Positions 44,101 to 56,108 of a stretch of DNA of 64,000 bases are shown here, in pieces. The first letter of the stretch is position 1. Each line of letters opens with the position of its first letter. Origin of the DNA: Dallia pectoralis (lineage: Eukaryota > Chordata > Actinopteri > Esociformes > Umbridae); NCBI GenBank assembly GCA_029465975.1, contig CM055728.1, positions 1,934,012 through 1,998,011 on the forward strand. Reading direction: 5' to 3'. The notes beneath the pieces are model-generated. The model did not search any database, was not told where the DNA came from, and saw only the letters and a program-made list of their open reading frames with translations. Made by a program: the position numbers and the translations under genes.

Positions 44101-47100
44101 TAGCGTACGAAGAAGGAGAACCTCAGCTGATGACTTTTGACCATTTATTCTCTGCATAAGACAATAACACATTGATTTGCTTCTTACATGTGATTTTCTT
44201 TATCTGCACCTCTGCCCCTGGATATTTTGCTAGTATTCTCCAGCTGGTCACCCTCAATCATTTCAGAGAATCCTGGTGCTGTGGAGAAGTGAGACGAAAG
44301 GGCTACATCAACTCCGCTATTCGCAGATCTCTCTGCCAGTCTACCCATCACAGAACATTTTATGTTTTTTTCAGGGGATGACCAGTCTGTAGATTCTATG
44401 ACTATGATAGTTAGGGAACGTCATCTGAGCTTGCCATGCGGAACCATAAACAAAATAGAGCAGAACTGAGTGCTCCTTCAGATAGGGAGATGTACTGCAA
44501 ACCACTAGAGACAGCCCAGGCTGTCTAAAAATGGTTCTAGTCAGGGAAAGCCTGGAACACAGAACTGGAAACAGTTCCAACATTGAACTTGCCCTGAATA
44601 ACATCTTGCCTAGACATGGTTTGTATGAGCCTGTTTACAGGCTGAATCAGGCGACCACATCTCGACCTGACCTGTGTCTGTGCATCAGCATTTACAGAGT
44701 GCATAGGTCTAGACCTGCTAACAGTGTGCAGAGTGTCTGACGTCCTTTCGGTCTGTGTCATAGTGTTAGGAGCAGCGTCCGTCTGTCCCACATGTGCTGG
44801 AACGTCAACAGTAGTCACAAGGCTAAAGTCACTGGGCACTGACTGCTTTGTTGAAAGGTCCCCAGGTGAGATGGAGACGACCATGGAATCGGAAATCACA
44901 CTTGCCACATCAGCAGCGTCCACATGCAGTCCGCTTCAAATGCACGTTCAGTCTGTCGAGAGGGAGGATGTGTCTGCTGTGCTGCAGTCACACGTTGAAT
45001 GGGATGCTGGCCATGGACTCCGCGCAGTGGATGTTTTACAGTTCCTGCCACAGTTGGTTCCGCCCGGACAGGACGCCTTACCTGCCTACACAGAAAAAGA
45101 TCTCAGAGATAAACAGTTAGAGGATAAGACTCTCACTCGTGTTCTGTCATATATTGAAAGACACAGGAGACCCTCTAGGAGGGAAAGGTTTAAGGAGTCT
45201 GCTGCTGTCACAAGATACCTAAAGCACTGGGATAGGCTTACTGTGAACAATGGTGTGCTCTACAGGATATCAAGGCATCAGAAGACCAAGGCAAAGCGCT
45301 TCCAGTATGTTGTCCCTGACTCACTCAAACCTGAAGTTTTACAGGGAATTCACGACAAAGCCGGACATCAAGCTCAGTCTAGGAGCCTCAGTTTGGCGAG
45401 ACAGAGATTCTTCTGGCCAAGCCTTGACGGAGATGTGAGGGACTATGTCCGACATTGCCAGCGATGCATAGTCAGCAAGACAGTTGAGCCAGAGGGAAGG
45501 GCTCCCCTGGAGAACATAATTACAACAAGGCCTTTGGAATTAATTTGTATTGACTTTTGGTCGGCTGAAGACTCCAGAAACAAGTCTGTCGACGTTTTGG
45601 TTATAACTGACCATTTCACGAGGATGGCTCAAGCGTTTTCATGCAAGGACCAGACAGCTAAGCAGATGGCGAGGGTTCTGTGGGACCGGTACTTTTGTGT
45701 CTTTGGGTTTCCAGAAAGGATCCATAGCGACCAAGGTGCTAATTTTGAAAGTCAGCTGATAAGTGAGCTCCTTCAGGTATCAGGTGTCAGAAAGTCACAC
45801 ACAACTCCTTACCATCCAATGGGGAACGGGAGTGTGGAACGTTTCAACCGGACCTTGGGTGGTATGATCCGTGCACTGACTCCTGGAGAGAAAGCTGACT
45901 GGCCACGACGCTTGCAGACTCTGACTTTCATGTACAACTGTGCAGCCCATGAGACAACGGGCTATCCCCCATTTTATCTCATGTTTGGCGGGTTCCCCGC
46001 CTGCCTGTTGATGTGCTCTTTCGTACTGTCCTCAATGACTCCGATGTGACGAGCTATGATAGGTATGTGGCATGTCTTGCTAATTATCTAAAAGAAGCTA
46101 TGGTGGTGGCCCAGGATCACGTGGCAAAGGAGCAGGACAGGCATGCCCAACTCTACAACAGGAAAGTGAAGGGATCTAAAATTGTCCTTGGTGACAGAGT
46201 GCTTGTGGCCAACAGAACAGACAGAGGGAAGAGGAAACTCGCTGACCGATGGGACTCAATCGTCTACACTGTGGTCGGCGTGAATGAAGAGACGCACACC
46301 TATAGGATCTGTGATACACTCTCTGGGAGAGAGAAGGTGGTCCACAGGAACCTGATTCTTTTGGCAAATTTCTTTCCTGTGAGGGATGCTTGTGACATGT
46401 CTGATCTTACCTCGTCCGTGCATGCTACAACCTCCTCGGTTTCTGGAAGTGTCGATGGGGAGAAGCAAGGGGATCCGTGTTTGGAGGGGCTGGCGGGCCT
46501 ATTTGTGCGACTAGTTAAGGCCTTGATACTGAATACGGCAAACACTCACGAGTGACGGTGGGTGAAGGACAGAACCCATTGACTGACCCAGAACCTGCGG
46601 ACTCTGAGAGGAGGACTTTTGAATGGGTCACACAGTTGTCTGTATCGAGTCGGGCTGAGGTGGACACTGATGATGTGGCAAGTGTGATTTCCGATTCCAT
46701 GGTCGTCTCCATCTCACCTGGGGACCTTTCAACAAAGCAGTCAGTGCCCAGTGACTTTAGCCTTGTGACTACTGTTGACGTTCCAGCACATGTGGGACAG
46801 ACTCTGCACACTGTTAGCAGGTCTAGACCTATGCACTCTGTAAATGCTGATGCACAGACACAGGTCAGGTCGAGATTTGGTCGCCTGATTCAGCCTGTAA
46901 ACAGGCTCATACAAACCATGTCTAGGCAAGATGTTATTCAGGGCAAGTTCAATGTTGGAACGGTTTCCAGTTCTGTGTTCCAGGCTTTCCCTGACTAGAA
47001 CCATTTTTAGACAGCCTGGGCTGTAACAGGCCCGGAAGTTCGTTTTTGCGTTGTGGGTTTTATTCTGTGGTGGGCCTATACCATGCTGTGTTTTGGGGTC

Positions 47101-47299
47101 GTGTGGGGTGTAAAAAGGCACCCTGTTGTCAGTTGTTGGATTGGGAGATAAACGTTGCTCTCATACCGCTTCATCCTAATGGGATACATTTGATGTTGGT
47201 TTTCTTGATACTGACCCTTGCAAATTGTAAATTTGTTGTGTTTTGGTTGCTGCACGTTGTGCAGCTGGAGCCGTGTTGATAAAATTCAGTGGGGGTGGG
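44090..47299 (+). pseudogene. Palindromic Gypsy integrase module (copy 2)
   Basis: Same organisation as 35021-38232. The integrase frame (44724-46049, native from about 44914) has the HHCC and D, D, E residues. It is cut by loss of one C in the run near 45990 ('tttggcgggttcc'), with the remainder open at 46013-46555. The separate tail frame is 46552-46998. Inverted arms are at about 44511-44913 and 46671-47024. Confidence 0.85.
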
Positions 47300-47613
47300 T
47301 GTAACGAAGTTGAAAATGCACTTTATTAATCCTAATTTCCAATTTATGTTTAATTTTATTGTCATATTATATTTTAAATCATTATTTAATGATTTGTTGA
47401 TTTTGTGAATTTTATCTTATTAAGTCTAATTTATTTATTTAATGCTATTGTTTCTGGTGGAGATGTCGTTTCCGATTGCGCCTATTGTGTCCCTTCAAAG
47501 TTGCCGTAGCTGCCATTTTTTTCCTCACAATACCGTTTTGTATTGCTGAGGTAAGTTGCATGTAAAATGCTGCGGTGTTATATTATTGTTTTCTTCGAAA
47601 ATTGTATGTTGAC

Positions 47614-48349
47614 TGTTATGGAATTTTATGATCATTCAAGAAGTTTAGTTACATGTAAGTCTCATAGATGTTGTTTAGGCCAAAAGGCACAGAGAAAGGT
47701 TAAGAACGGAAAGCACGAGACTCTGTAAAACAGGATATGGTTCCTTTCGGAGGACAAGCCGGAATGTTATCTCTACATTGTTAGAGGGGCCCAATGCTAG
47801 AAACAGATGTCCTGTTTACCTTATCTGGGATGGACTGTCAAAAGGAAATGTATGGGTCTTTGTTCACCACATATGTTTCTCACCCTAAATGGATATGCAT
47901 CAGGCCTCCCTCGACTTGACTGGGGAGTGACCCTCGGGTTTTCATGACAGCTCCATATGTCATGAATATTATCCTATATTTGGTGAGATCTTCTAAGGAC
48001 CTCATCTGTTCTCCATTGTCTCTGTTTAGGTTGGTGTGTCAATGAGTGTGCGTAACTTCATTCCTTTAAATACCCCTGCAGAAGTTCTTCTCATCAGGTC
48101 AGTCTGATCCAGCACAGGTTATTGTCCTGTTGTCTGATGAAGACTTTCCTCAAACCCTATTCTTTAAGCTTGCTATAGGGATTGATCTGATCAATGCAAA
48201 AGCTTATACCTGTATTTGAGAAATGGTTTCTTACTTGCAATTAAACCTGTTAAAAGTGTCAAACTGTAACATACTCTCGTGCGTCTTACTTTAAGTTCAA
48301 ATTCAGCGATTAAAGTAAAGAGCGATTAAAGTCTAAAATTTCCACGACA
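47614..48349 (+). repeat. 5' LTR of the endogenous retrovirus
   Basis: 736 bp, starting TGTTATGG and ending CCACGACA. TTTAAATA at 48065-48072 is a candidate TATA box, and ATTAAA at 48240-48245 a candidate polyadenylation signal. One substitution (C against A near 48156) separates it from the 3' LTR. Confidence 0.95.
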
Positions 48350-48351
48350 TT

Positions 48352-48370
48352 TGGGGGCATCGTCCGAGAT
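48352..48370 (+). promoter_or_regulatory. Primer-binding site, tRNA-Pro-like
   Basis: TGGGGGCATCGTCCGAGAT lies two bases after the 5' LTR. It resembles the proline-tRNA primer site of gammaretroviruses, with one additional base and one or two mismatches. A different fish tRNA-Pro isoacceptor could fit better. Confidence 0.65.
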
Positions 48371-48972
48371 TCTTAACAAAGTAATCCGTATTTTTTCCAA
48401 AACAGGCTACATATCCTAAAGAGCGATATAATTTTTTTAATTTTTTTGAAAAAATAACAGGCCAGGACTGTCTTTGGAGATATGTGATTCTATACAGAAT
48501 TTTGAAACTCAAGGACCTAAAAATGCTGAATTGGGACAATGTTGGACGACAGTTTGACAACGGTTTTGATAAATTAACAAAATAGGCTCGTTAATTTTGA
48601 CTTAATTCGTAAGGTTATTGTAAGATTTTAAACTTGGCTTAAAAATGGAATACAGTACTTCTAATCGGGTATTTGTTGATTTTGGTCTGGTAAAACGTGC
48701 ACGTCAGGAATTATTAATTTCTGCAGCTCCAATCCTCCTCAACAAATGGGTGAGTGGAGAGCACCAGACTGGAGCAATATTTACCTGTATGAAGTGTTAA
48801 TACCTGTATACAGTAGGAATAAAATGCTGTTCAATATAGGTTATCTGGGTGCGGTGAGACGGCTCGGTTATTCAGGATATCTCACTTAAAAGAACTGACG
48901 AGTTCATTAACACATATAGGACACTTCATTATAGGCTAAAATTAGATTTGCGTCTTAAATATCGGTAACAAC
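48371..48972 (+). other. Retroviral leader, non-coding
   Basis: About 600 bases between primer-binding site and gag ATG. No open frame is evident. This is where a packaging signal and splice donor would lie in such elements, but I cannot place either. Confidence 0.4.
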
Positions 48973-49794
48973 ATGGGTAATTACATGTGTATTGGTAAAC
49001 CTTCGGTGGATACTGAACGTTACGTTGTTGGACCGGCTAAAATAATGACAGACAAATACGGAGACTGGACATGCGAACAATTAGACCTGTGGGAGTTATT
49101 GGGATTTCCTGCGGATGGCAGTTTTAGTCAGAGACAGATACTGTTGTTGAAAGACAAGTTGGAGGATTTTGAACAGGGTAAAATTAAGGTTTCACGGGGT
49201 AATCGGCAGAAAGTTGATTGGAAGGCATATAATAAGTGGAGAGAGCAGACTGATATACGGGCTAAGCGGTGTAGCACGGGGCTTGTTAATCGTGTTCTAG
49301 CTTGTCCCAACCAGGTTGATGCTGCCTGTCCTCCTGCTGACCGACCCCCACCCTATCGCGGCGTTACCACAACAGCCCCAGCGGTACCAACTATGCCAAC
49401 AGCATCGGACCTGATGGAAAACATTCGCGGAGGAGGACTCTACCCATCCGTATTCGGCCTCCACAGAGTTTCACACGCCGCTGAGAGGACCCAGAGTACC
49501 ACTGCGGCCTGTCCCAGAGAACAACACAGCATTGATGCCGGGCAATTCCCTATGGTGGAGGTAGCCAACCCAGCTGGTGGAGGAGACACGGATAACCCAG
49601 CGACTATACTAGTCTACAGACCGTGGTCACCCGCCGACCTGAGAGACGTGGCTTCTACACTACCTGACCCAGAAACAGAAGGTGGAGAGGAATTTGTCCG
49701 TGTGTTTCTACAGATCGTGAATCAATATAGACCGACCTCTGTGGAGATTGAAACGATTTTGATGAAGGCCTTGCAACTAAAATGGGGAGAGTGA
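48973..49794 (+). pseudogene. Endogenous retrovirus gag, N-terminal part
   Basis: A 273-residue frame. Met-Gly at the start is a myristoylation-type N-terminus, followed by a matrix-like domain (about residues 1-100). A proline-rich linker has a PPPY late-domain motif at 125-128, which in retroviruses recruits the NEDD4-type budding machinery. Capsid begins around residue 215 (WSPADLRDVAST). The frame closes with TGA at 49792-49794, while capsid sequence continues in an overlapping frame. One base gained or lost near 49780-49790 explains the break. Family placement rests on layout, and no database comparison was possible. Confidence 0.8.
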
Positions 49795-50540
49795 AAAGAA
49801 ACTGGCCTAGCGAGAGAAACATTATGTTCAATTGGGATGCGCACTCTAACTACCGGAGTGCTGTGGAACAGCTGAGCACTGGACTTATCGCTGCTTTTCC
49901 TAAGCGAATGAACTGGGAAAAGATCTCTGATTGTAAACAGACACTGGGCGAGAAAGTTTCAGACTACAGGAATAGACTCGAAAAAGCTTTTGAATTACAC
50001 AGCGGAATGGGAAAGAGACCGGACGGTGATGAAGAGTCGGCCTGGGAGCAACAGTGTAAAATGAGGTTAGTTGCAGGCCTTCTACCAGACATTAGGAAGC
50101 ACATTCAAAACCACTGTGTAGACCTGGATGAGGGTCGCATGGAAACCGTCTGGCCGTATTTTAAGCACGCTGAAAGAGTCTACGAGGACCAGCTGTACAA
50201 ACAGACCGAAGAAAGACGGGAGCGTGAAACGCAAATTCAGATGGCCCAACTGGACTTCTACAGCAGAGGCTACTCAGGAGGGAGACGGAGACGGAGACGG
50301 AGAGCAAGCAGGAGAGGACAATACAGACACCAGGGTGATGATAACTCCAGCCAAAGTCCCAACTCTGATAGCTGTTTCAACTGTGGTGCATTTGGACACT
50401 GGGCTCGTGACTGCACTGTGCCGGACACTAGAGACTATTACCATGGGAACAGAGACAGTATAGGAGACGGTGATGGCACAACAGCAGACGACCAACTGGA
50501 GCGTCACAGGACCCATGGCTGCCACAGACAGGGGTACTGA
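49782..50540 (+). pseudogene. Endogenous retrovirus gag, capsid-nucleocapsid part
   Basis: A 252-residue frame overlapping the first by 13 bases. A major-homology-region-like segment lies at about 53-66 (QTLGEKVSDYRNRL). A run of seven arginines at 168-174 precedes one zinc knuckle of the form CX2CX4HX4C (198-211). This is the capsid to nucleocapsid order of a retroviral Gag with a single knuckle. The frame ends at 50540, 30 to 40 bases before a GTGAGA that could be a splice donor. No pro-pol frame follows. Confidence 0.82.
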
Positions 50541-52879
50541 CGGTCAGAGGGGACGGGCAGGAAAACATCAACCCGGTGAGATCAAACCATTATGTGATTC
50601 CTGTACTTAGTTAATTATGTCAGTATTTACAGTAAAAAGTAATTTGTTCGGATGTTTAGTGAAGACTTGTCTATTCTGTGTTTTGAGTTGATATGCAGAC
50701 ATATGGTTGTGTGAGATTTCGTTCCACTGGGGAGGAGTACCGGTGTCTTGGCACTATGCTTACGCTTAAAGTTAGGTGTTTAGCGTAGTGTAGCGTACAT
50801 TGCGTATCGCCTGATAAACGGGGTTTGTCAGGTCCGTGCAGCTCGGGGAGCGTGACTGGACCCATGATGGTTGATATCTCATTGTCCCTAGTTTACCGGT
50901 TACTACTAGGGGACTGCATATATAGCTATTGTAATATCTCAGTAGAGATCAGCTCATTATCTCAGTAGAAATCAGCTCATTGTTAGTGAGAGGTCTTATT
51001 TTTCGCTGTCCAGGGTCGTTCGTACACGTACGCAAATATCATATTAAAATGACCTAGGTGTGATTCATGCATGATCTGGGGTAAAGCTTCATGAAGTTGG
51101 GACAGGGGTCCCAGGCCAAAGTTTTGTCGACACATTTATTTTCAGTTTTTCCTGTGCACGAGGAATTCCTATTTTATTGTATTGTTTTTCTTAGGCATTA
51201 TGTAACATCTGCGCTAATGACATAATTAAGAGTATTTCCGATTATAACTCTGCATGTTTTTACTTAAAATACTATGTTTTGTAGGAGGACTACATTCTAG
51301 GATAGGGAGATTATATTCTAGTTATATGCTATGGTTATTCGTTTTGTGAAGTTGAATAAGGACATTTTGGATTTGTTCCTATAAATTTTGGCATGATGAT
51401 ATAATGAATGACCATGTGGGTTAAGTGTATTTCTGATACACCCTTTTATTTTTATTATTGGCTTTTGGCTATTTTGAGTAACATGTTTAAGACATTCTGA
51501 GTTCTTGATTGTTAAAAGGGCAGAAAGTTAACTGTAACTCTGTGTCTGCCTGTCTAGAGATGGTTTCTGTTAATTTAGGGGTGTTTATGAACTTTTCTTT
51601 GACCCTCCCTGGGGTGCTTCTCTGGCTCAAAAAGAGGGGGCACACCCAAGTTGCTTATTTAGAAGGGGGGCTGGTTTACTGTGTGATTGTGAGGTGGCTC
51701 AGCCCAGAGCTACCAGATGGCTGGTCATAAACCATATTTTAGTCATGTGTTTTATCTTAGATAAATTTAACAAGTTTGTCTATGACAGTTGGTTGTTTTC
51801 TCCATTGTTGATGACCTTAAGGAGAAAACAAGAGGGGAAGTGACGTAATAAACATATCTAAGAATATAGCATTTGTTAAATTTGGATTTCAGGCAATTGA
51901 AGTGTTTAATTTGATAGAATGTCTAAACATTTGAATGATTGAGGGGAATAGCTATTACAAATGTATTTGGCTTAGCAAAATTAAATCTGAGCAGTAAACA
52001 CAATGTAATTCTATTGTTAAAGATGTTAACTGACACATGGAATGCAATAACTGTTTGCAGGTTGTGTCGCATTAAAAATCAACAGGTTGGACCATGAACA
52101 ACTGGAGCAGAGCATCTGAGCCCTACCCCCACGCACACACACACACACACATATATCAGAAGCTAACTGAATGACTTTAGGTACAGACCACAGAAAAGGT
52201 CAAACCAGAACCAAGGAAAAACGTGTCATCCAGACCACAAAGAAGGCAATTACTAAATTGTGTGAATGTTATTGTACACTTTTCAAGGAAGTCATGGACT
52301 GTAAAGAGAAAAAGGTGAACATGTTGCAGATTTCAGAAATCATATTGAACGTAGGTTTGAGTTGTACAAAGGAAAAACAAGAACATTGAACACACACATA
52401 TTGCATCTCTGGACAATTAAAGAATGGCCACTGTTTGGACACACACATTAAATATGTTGAAAGAGCCTACCAGGGCTGAGAAGATGGAAAAGGAACATTT
52501 ATACACTCACACCATGATTGAAATCCTCATTTCTGATGATCAAAGAGTGCCAACATATTTACTGATGTTTTTTCTAATATGTTTAATGATTAGTTCCTCA
52601 CACACTAGATGGAGGACTAGAAATCCAGAATATGAAAATGACACTGTTGAATATTGCTAAGTACTGTACTGACATTGAATTATTTCAATTGATTGTGTAC
52701 TATGTTTGGTAAAAGTATTTTTCTTAACAGGTTACAGTTTCAGAAATATGACAGTGGTGAATCCATATATTCCTGATTGGTTATGAGTAATTATTAAGTT
52801 TGACTGAACTAAAATTTAGAGTTGACACTCTAAAAACATTGTTTAAATTGTTTAACATGATTAAGGGTTTATAATGTTA
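50541..52879 (+). other. Retroviral interior lacking pol and env
   Basis: 2.3 kb with only short frames. I find no aspartic protease DSG/DTG, no RT YxDD block and no DDE integrase block in the frames shown. A 73-residue frame at 51509 and a 78-residue frame at 52424, which has a hydrophobic stretch (LLMFFLICLMI), could be env remnants. That is speculative. A short CA microsatellite is at about 52132-52150. Confidence 0.6.
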
Positions 52880-52891
52880 AAAAGGGCAGAT
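52880..52891 (+). promoter_or_regulatory. Polypurine tract of the retrovirus
   Basis: 'aaaagggcaga' immediately before the 3' LTR, the normal plus-strand primer position. Confidence 0.7.
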
Positions 52892-53627
52892 TGTTATGGA
52901 ATTTTATGATCATTCAAGAAGTTTAGTTACATGTAAGTCTCATAGATGTTGTTTAGGCCAAAAGGCACAGAGAAAGGTTAAGAACGGAAAGCACGAGACT
53001 CTGTAAAACAGGATATGGTTCCTTTCGGAGGACAAGCCGGAATGTTATCTCTACATTGTTAGAGGGGCCCAATGCTAGAAACAGATGTCCTGTTTACCTT
53101 ATCTGGGATGGACTGTCAAAAGGAAATGTATGGGTCTTTGTTCACCACATATGTTTCTCACCCTAAATGGATATGCATCAGGCCTCCCTCGACTTGACTG
53201 GGGAGTGACCCTCGGGTTTTCATGACAGCTCCATATGTCATGAATATTATCCTATATTTGGTGAGATCTTCTAAGGACCTCATCTGTTCTCCATTGTCTC
53301 TGTTTAGGTTGGTGTGTCAATGAGTGTGCGTAACTTCATTCCTTTAAATACCCCTGCAGAAGTTCTTCTCATCAGGTCAGTCTGATCCAGCACAGGTTAT
53401 TGTCCTGTTGTCTGATGAAGACTTTCCTCAAAACCTATTCTTTAAGCTTGCTATAGGGATTGATCTGATCAATGCAAAAGCTTATACCTGTATTTGAGAA
53501 ATGGTTTCTTACTTGCAATTAAACCTGTTAAAAGTGTCAAACTGTAACATACTCTCGTGCGTCTTACTTTAAGTTCAAATTCAGCGATTAAAGTAAAGAG
53601 CGATTAAAGTCTAAAATTTCCACGACA
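52892..53627 (+). repeat. 3' LTR of the endogenous retrovirus
   Basis: 736 bp, same length as the 5' LTR. I compared the two by eye over the full length and found one mismatch. Confidence 0.95.
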
Positions 53628-54257
53628 TGACCCTTCACTATTTATTTGCCTCTAGGTTAATGTAATATTAAATAATATGTTTTGTTATATGGTGAAACTG
53701 TTGTATGGCGAAATGTAAAGTTTAAGGTGCTTTTGTTGAACTTTTCTTTTCGCGCCATATTTGTGTTGCTTCTGTGTAGGGAAAATAATGGAGGTTCAGC
53801 GTTTCACATTGAGTGTATAAATTATATTATCTAATGTTTAGGGGCAGAGGTGCAGACAAAGGAAGTCACATGTCAGAAGCCAATCAATGTATTATTGTCT
53901 TCTGCAGGTATGTGCATTTCTTTGTTAGATGTTATATTCTTTTTATTATGTGCAGACTTCAAACCTACATACTGTTTTCATTTTGCCCACTGAAACTGTT
54001 TAAGATGTTATATTATGTGATTTGTGTGCATGTGTAACCCTGACAATACCGTTTTGTATTGCTGAGGGGCAGAGGTGCAGACAAAGGAAGTCACATGTCA
54101 GAAGCCAATCAATGTATTATTGTCTTCTGCAGAGAATAAATGGTCAAAAGTCATCAGCTGAGGTTCTCCTTCTTCGTACGCTAAACACATCCGTTACATC
54201 CGTTACATACCATGTTACTATCAAGCTTACCACTGTCTGTTTATCAGTATTATTAAG

Positions 54258-54775
54258 ATGCCGAAAAGAAAGAGGCAGGAGAAGATTAATAACTTTTTCA
54301 AGAGAAATCCTGTAAGTGAAGTTGAAAGCTGAAAGTTGAAAAGTTTTTTTACAATAAACAACAGTAGGATATTACCATTAGATATTGTTTGCATTTATTT
54401 CATGAAATTACTTTTCTATATTCACTGAGGTTTGCTAATGCCACAGCTGTTATTGGTTGAGCATAATCCTTCCTCTGCACCTGTGTTTAGGAGAGAAAGA
54501 TGCTGGAGGCATCCGTTTTAGAGAGAGCACAGGAAGGTTCACAGGTGAGCAATGAAATGAATGTTACCATTTGTGAAATAGATCTATGAAGGAAGAGAAC
54601 CCATGTGTTTGTGTGATGGGTGGTGCTCATTTCTATCCCAAATGCACATGTGTGTCTGGTGTGTTTATCGAATTCACAATTTTATTTTCAAATGTTTTGA
54701 TTAGGGTGTATGTGAGGATGTGGCCAGGAGTGAGAGACAGAGATGAAGAGGTAGGAAAAGACAGACAAGCAGCAG
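54258..54775 (+). CDS. Candidate multi-exon gene start next to the LTR (copy 2)
   Basis: Same three segments as at 39173-39690: ATG exon 54258-54311 with GTAAGT donor, 54491-54544 with GTGAGC donor, and a third acceptor near 54704. No base differences seen in the coding segments. The product is unknown. Confidence 0.35.
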
Positions 54776-55057
54776 GCAGACAAGAAGCAGGCAGTCAAGT
54801 AGCACAGAGTGAGGTCGAGGTTATATGTATTTTTATATTTTGTTCCTAATATATGTTGTTTTTATAATATATGTTGTTTCTATATCTGGATCTGTATATC
54901 TATCAAAAAACTCCCCCTGGGATTATGAAAGTATTTCCGATTTTTAGGAAGTTTATTTTTGACTTATTTTCTGTGTTTTTTAAGTGTGTTTTGATAGTTT
55001 TCTAGTATCTTTTGAATGGGAAGCGTTTTATATCTTGTATGTTATACCTTTTGTATC

Positions 55058-55785
55058 CAGTGGAGGTTTTAGACTAATTTTACTGGGGGTCCAAGGGGGG
55101 CGGGGGCAGTGTTTAATAAGAGGGGCACATTAAAGAAACAGAATTAAATGATATTTAAACATGAAATTCTTAAATTGTCTTTACTATAAAATCATACAAG
55201 CATTTATTTTGTAAGAGTGAATCTATTGAAATAATGAGGTAGGGTCATTAAAAATCAATACAGAAGGACAATGCTGCTAAAGGTGGGCATGGACACAAGA
55301 AAAAAGTGTTTCTGGTTATCAGCATTTAACATAAGTGTCAAAAATAACATCTATTTACTTTTAACGAGGTAAGCCTCAATAGCTAATGTGGAGTTATCAG
55401 GGCCAACGCTGACATGTGTAACATAAGTAACATTTGAAAGAAACCAATAAAATATAACAAAAACATTATTGCTTCTGCTTCGATAAGTATGCATATTTAA
55501 ACATAGCAAACCAGAAATTTACAAACTTAATTTTGTTATCTGAGTGAGGAACAACAGTAACATGGTAACGTTCAACAAATCACTTTACGAGATAAAATCA
55601 TCTTGCATCCAGCAAGGCAGTGTTCAGATGCGTCGCTCTAATTACTCTGTGTAGTTCGCTGAGTCACATTAGTTCCGCTTATGGTGCTCCCGCAATAAAT
55701 CAAAACAATTTAATCCATGGGGGGGCCAGGGACATTTTTACATGGTGCACTGGCCCCTGTAGGCCCACATGTAAAACCGCCCCTG
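55058..55785. mobile_element. Non-autonomous hAT element, CAG ends (copy 2)
   Basis: Same element and same 8 bp duplication TTTGTATC (55050-55057 and 55786-55793) as copy 1. Differences are a G run (near 55719) and a C run (near 55765). Confidence 0.92.
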
Positions 55786-56108
55786 TTTGTATCCTTCTGT
55801 CATTGTATTCACCGTTTTATTGTTAATAAACAAACCACGTCCATCCCCCGCACTTTTGAAAAGCTTGCTACGCCCCTTCAAGGGGGCCAACGGAAAATAA
55901 CAACTATTACACCCTGTTCTCAAGAAGGTATAAAAGCTCTGTGAACCAGTGGAGAGTCAGGTCTCACTGGGCAGGCTTTGATTGTACTGTGTGATCTCCT
56001 GAGATATCTTTGATTAAATCTTGATGAACGGACTCCTTGACTCTGCGATTCTTTCTCACATCAACCAACTCATTGAGTTAACACGTACTTTATTTATAAA
56101 AAATTATT

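Larger units (their letters stand above)
47614..53627 (+). mobile_element. Endogenous retrovirus, gag-only, recent insertion
   Basis: 6,014 bp with 736 bp LTRs (TG...CA) and a 4 bp target duplication TGAC (47610-47613, 53628-53631). The empty site is visible at 38543-38546. A primer-binding site resembling the tRNA-Pro type follows the 5' LTR. Gag is present in two overlapping frames. No protease, RT, RNase H, integrase or convincing env is found between gag and the 3' LTR. The proline-tRNA primer and 4 bp duplication suit the gamma/epsilon-like group of fish retroviruses. It could move only with help from another element. Confidence 0.92.
47300..54207 (+). repeat. Gypsy 3' LTR split by a retroviral insertion (copy 2)
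   Basis: LTR halves at 47300-47613 and 53628-54207. The insertion duplicated TGAC. The splice-like segments described for copy 1 fall on both sides: the 24 base segment with its GTAAGT donor near 47552 is left of the retrovirus, and the 66 base segment and the fused form are right of it (about 53842-54132). Confidence 0.75.
41523..56108. repeat. Second copy of the 8.6 kb block, with a 6.0 kb retroviral insertion
   Basis: Matches 32443-41022 from end to end apart from the insertion at 47614-53631. Differences are chiefly one- to three-base indels, dense in the first 3 kb after the gap (Gypsy gag/RT), and very few substitutions, for example a C/T change soon after the insertion. The block ends where contig A ends at its gap, which suggests that both represent one locus. 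Confidence 0.92.

Noticed and set aside
50128..50463. Alternative 111-codon frame inside retroviral gag
   Set aside because: It overlaps the capsid-nucleocapsid frame completely and lacks any domain. It arises from the basic-rich codons.
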